A program made the translations under genes and the position numbers. Below are positions 7,735 to 8,702 of a stretch of DNA of 8,702 nt, piece after piece (position 1 is the first letter of the stretch; the number at the start of each line of letters is the position of its first letter). The notes under the pieces are model-generated. The model did no database searches and was not told the DNA's origin. It saw only the letters and a list, made by a program, of their open reading frames with translations. Origin of the DNA: Pyrinomonadaceae bacterium (GTDB lineage: Bacteria > Acidobacteriota > Blastocatellia > Pyrinomonadales > Pyrinomonadaceae); the NCBI GenBank assembly GCA_025937955.1, contig JAICQI010000205.1:1-8702 (forward strand), given 5' to 3'.

Positions 7735-7786
7735 TGGGGTGGCCACGGAGGGCCACCCCTACAAAACGCGACGGACACTCGAGTAA
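7517..7786 (+). CDS. Doubtful small ORF with signal-like segment, possibly a truncated gene remnant
   Basis: I do not recognise this 89-codon frame. It begins with GTG and has no ribosome binding site. Residues about 20-38 (LVLGFVFILICCAAAAFSK) form a hydrophobic stretch preceded by basic residues, resembling a signal peptide or membrane anchor with a possible cut near AFS. The next part, up to about residue 72, has no recognised motif. The last 17 or so codons lie inside the 93-bp hairpin repeat and the stop codon falls in its spacer, so the C-terminus is repeat-coded. It may be a small exported protein whose 3' end was replaced by the repeat, a decaying gene, or chance. The hydrophobic stretch is the only support. 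Confidence 0.25.
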   Translation: MRDTRSKHADQKFSPRLNQLVLGFVFILICCAAAAFSKSGPAATTNFTALPMRISAMDFYKRNNPALHKNWNHGVATEGHPYKTRRTLE

Positions 7787-7827
7787 TGCGGGAGTTTTTG
7801 TAGGGGTGGCCCTCCGTGGCCACCCCA
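7735..7827. repeat. REPIN/MITE-like element: perfect 32-bp inverted repeat with nested hairpins
   Basis: Arms 7735-7766 and 7796-7827 are perfect reverse complements of 32 bases around a 29-base spacer. Each arm is itself a hairpin: stem GGGGTGGCC, loop ACGGAG, stem GGCCACCCC in the left arm (7736-7759), and the mirror in the right arm (7803-7826). The whole can fold as one long hairpin or as two small ones. This is the layout of paired REP sequences (REPINs) or a small MITE. No target-site duplication is evident at the ends (GGAATCA on the left, GGCTGGT on the right). It lies 52 bases past the desaturase stop and may affect 3'-end formation there, though no U run follows. Confidence 0.85.
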
Positions 7828-7879
7828 GGCTGGTGGGCAGATCACACTGGCGTTGTCTCATAACAACACGCTCCTGACA

Positions 7880-8702
7880 TCACTCTGCTGGTCCGTATTC
7901 TGGGGCAGCGATTAACTGCGGGCCGCCGGCTGTTCGCGCACCCATGCGGCGCAACCAGCGGAAGTGAGACAAGAGTCCGGCACGAAAGGAGGTGTGCTCA
8001 CTATATCTCACGCCAAACTCTCTACAGGTCTGTTCCACGAGGTTTGAGATGGCAGGGTAATTGACGTGACATACACGAGGGAAAAGGTGATGTTCGATCT
8101 GAAAATTCAACCCACCTAAGAGCCAACTCTCGACTTTACTGCGTCGAGCAAAATTCACGGTGGTTTCAACTTGATGGATAGCCCACGCATTTTCCATCGA
8201 ACCGGAGTCCTCTTGCGGCAAGGGGAACTCGGCCTCTTCAACGCAGTGAGCAAGTTGAAACACAACGCTGGTAACCACGCCTGCAAGCCCGACTATCAGA
8301 ACGTAGAACAGGAGCACTATCCAGACGGGATGGAACAAAAGCGGTAAGCCAAAAGCCAATGTGAGGAACAGCGCTTTACCACCGACAAACCCGGCGAGTT
8401 CCCACCTTTTCGGCCGCGGCATTCGCGTGGTCCCAATTCGACCAAGGATTACGTCACGGAAATCATCGTAGAGATTCCACTTGACGACATTCAATCCGTA
8501 GAGTGGCCACAAATAGAAATGCTGCCAGCGATGAAGTTTGAATCTCTTCTGATGTGGCGTTAACCGGCCGAAAAAAGCGATATCAATATCGGCATCATGG
8601 CCCGTGATGTTGACGTAAGTATGATGTACGACTACGTGTTTCCAGTGCCATACGTAAGAACTGGCGCCTATCAGATCCATCGTCATGGCCGCCAGCCGGT
8701 TG
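7880..8702 (-). CDS. Membrane fatty acid desaturase (acyl-CoA/front-end desaturase-like), N-terminus outside window
   Basis: A di-iron integral-membrane enzyme that inserts a double bond into a fatty acyl chain using oxygen and electrons from a redox partner. The frame is open to the right edge (residues NRLAA precede the first in-window Met), so that Met at 8686 is not taken as the start. About 273 residues are visible. The second histidine box is HVVVHH (KHVVVHHTYVN) and the third is QIEHH within LNFQIEHHLFPRVCHVNYPAI; the first box should lie beyond the edge. LAHCVEEAEFP, and NFARRSKVESWLLGGLNFQ leading into the third box, are typical of bacterial linoleoyl-CoA or delta-6 desaturase-like members. 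A hydrophobic block about 105-145 residues into the visible part forms the second membrane-helix pair. Regioselectivity cannot be told from sequence. It is probably unrelated to the copper genes, being 511 bases from the cupredoxin start. Confidence 0.93.
   Translation of the reverse strand, partial: NRLAAMTMDLIGASSYVWHWKHVVVHHTYVNITGHDADIDIAFFGRLTPHQKRFKLHRWQHFYLWPLYGLNVVKWNLYDDFRDVILGRIGTTRMPRPKRWELAGFVGGKALFLTLAFGLPLLFHPVWIVLLFYVLIVGLAGVVTSVVFQLAHCVEEAEFPLPQEDSGSMENAWAIHQVETTVNFARRSKVESWLLGGLNFQIEHHLFPRVCHVNYPAISNLVEQTCREFGVRYSEHTSFRAGLLSHFRWLRRMGARTAGGPQLIAAPEYGPAE

Noticed and set aside
7735..7827. The hairpin repeat as an ordinary intrinsic terminator of the desaturase gene
   Set aside because: No U run follows either arm, and the paired nested hairpins fit a repeat element better. 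A side effect on transcript ends is still possible.
7405..7862. A 12-bp inverted repeat (TATGAGACAACG at 7405-7416 and its complement at 7851-7862) that could be the ends of a mobile element
   Set aside because: In a window of this size about two such 12-bp matches are expected by chance, the match does not extend, and no target duplication was seen.
7580..7877. Overlapping frames on both strands across the hairpin repeat (peptides such as GWPRRATPTK)
   Set aside because: They are readings of the inverted repeat itself and have no start signals or recognisable domains.

Overview
The window looks like a chromosomal segment of a Gram-negative bacterium, most likely an acidobacterium. The evidence is an Oar-type TonB-dependent receptor with an N-terminal carboxypeptidase-regulatory-like domain and a C-terminal phenylalanine, and a MacB/FtsX-type permease tail of the kind abundant in Acidobacteriota. 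The taxon is inferred from family content only. Base composition is moderate and no break marks an obvious island.

Layout, left to right. Positions 1-396 (+) hold the 3' end of an ABC transporter permease. A 14-bp perfect hairpin (422-456) follows, lying between this gene and the convergent end of the next. Positions 475-4203 (-) encode a 1242-residue TonB-dependent receptor with signal peptide. A 363-bp gap (4204-4566) holds the receptor leader, a dyad, and a 13-bp hairpin that probably terminates the gene to its right. Positions 4567-6882 (-) encode a 771-residue Tat-exported multicopper oxidase with all ten copper ligands. Just upstream on the same strand, 6976-7368 (-) encodes a 130-residue cupredoxin-like protein with a lysine-rich 9-residue repeat tail. 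From 7369 to 7879 there is no confident gene, but there is a striking 93-bp double-hairpin repeat (7735-7827) and a doubtful small ORF running into it. Positions 7880-8702 (-) encode most of a membrane fatty acid desaturase cut by the right edge.

The cupredoxin and oxidase genes are co-oriented 93 bp apart and probably form a copper-redox operon in which the small protein could pass electrons or copper to the oxidase. The small protein is odd in three ways: it has no export signal although its neighbour is Tat-exported, Glu stands where the axial Met of a blue-copper site is expected, and it carries a cationic tandem-repeat tail. This pair is the best candidate here for something not well described. 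The receptor is separated from it by a terminator, and the permease and desaturase show no functional link to it.
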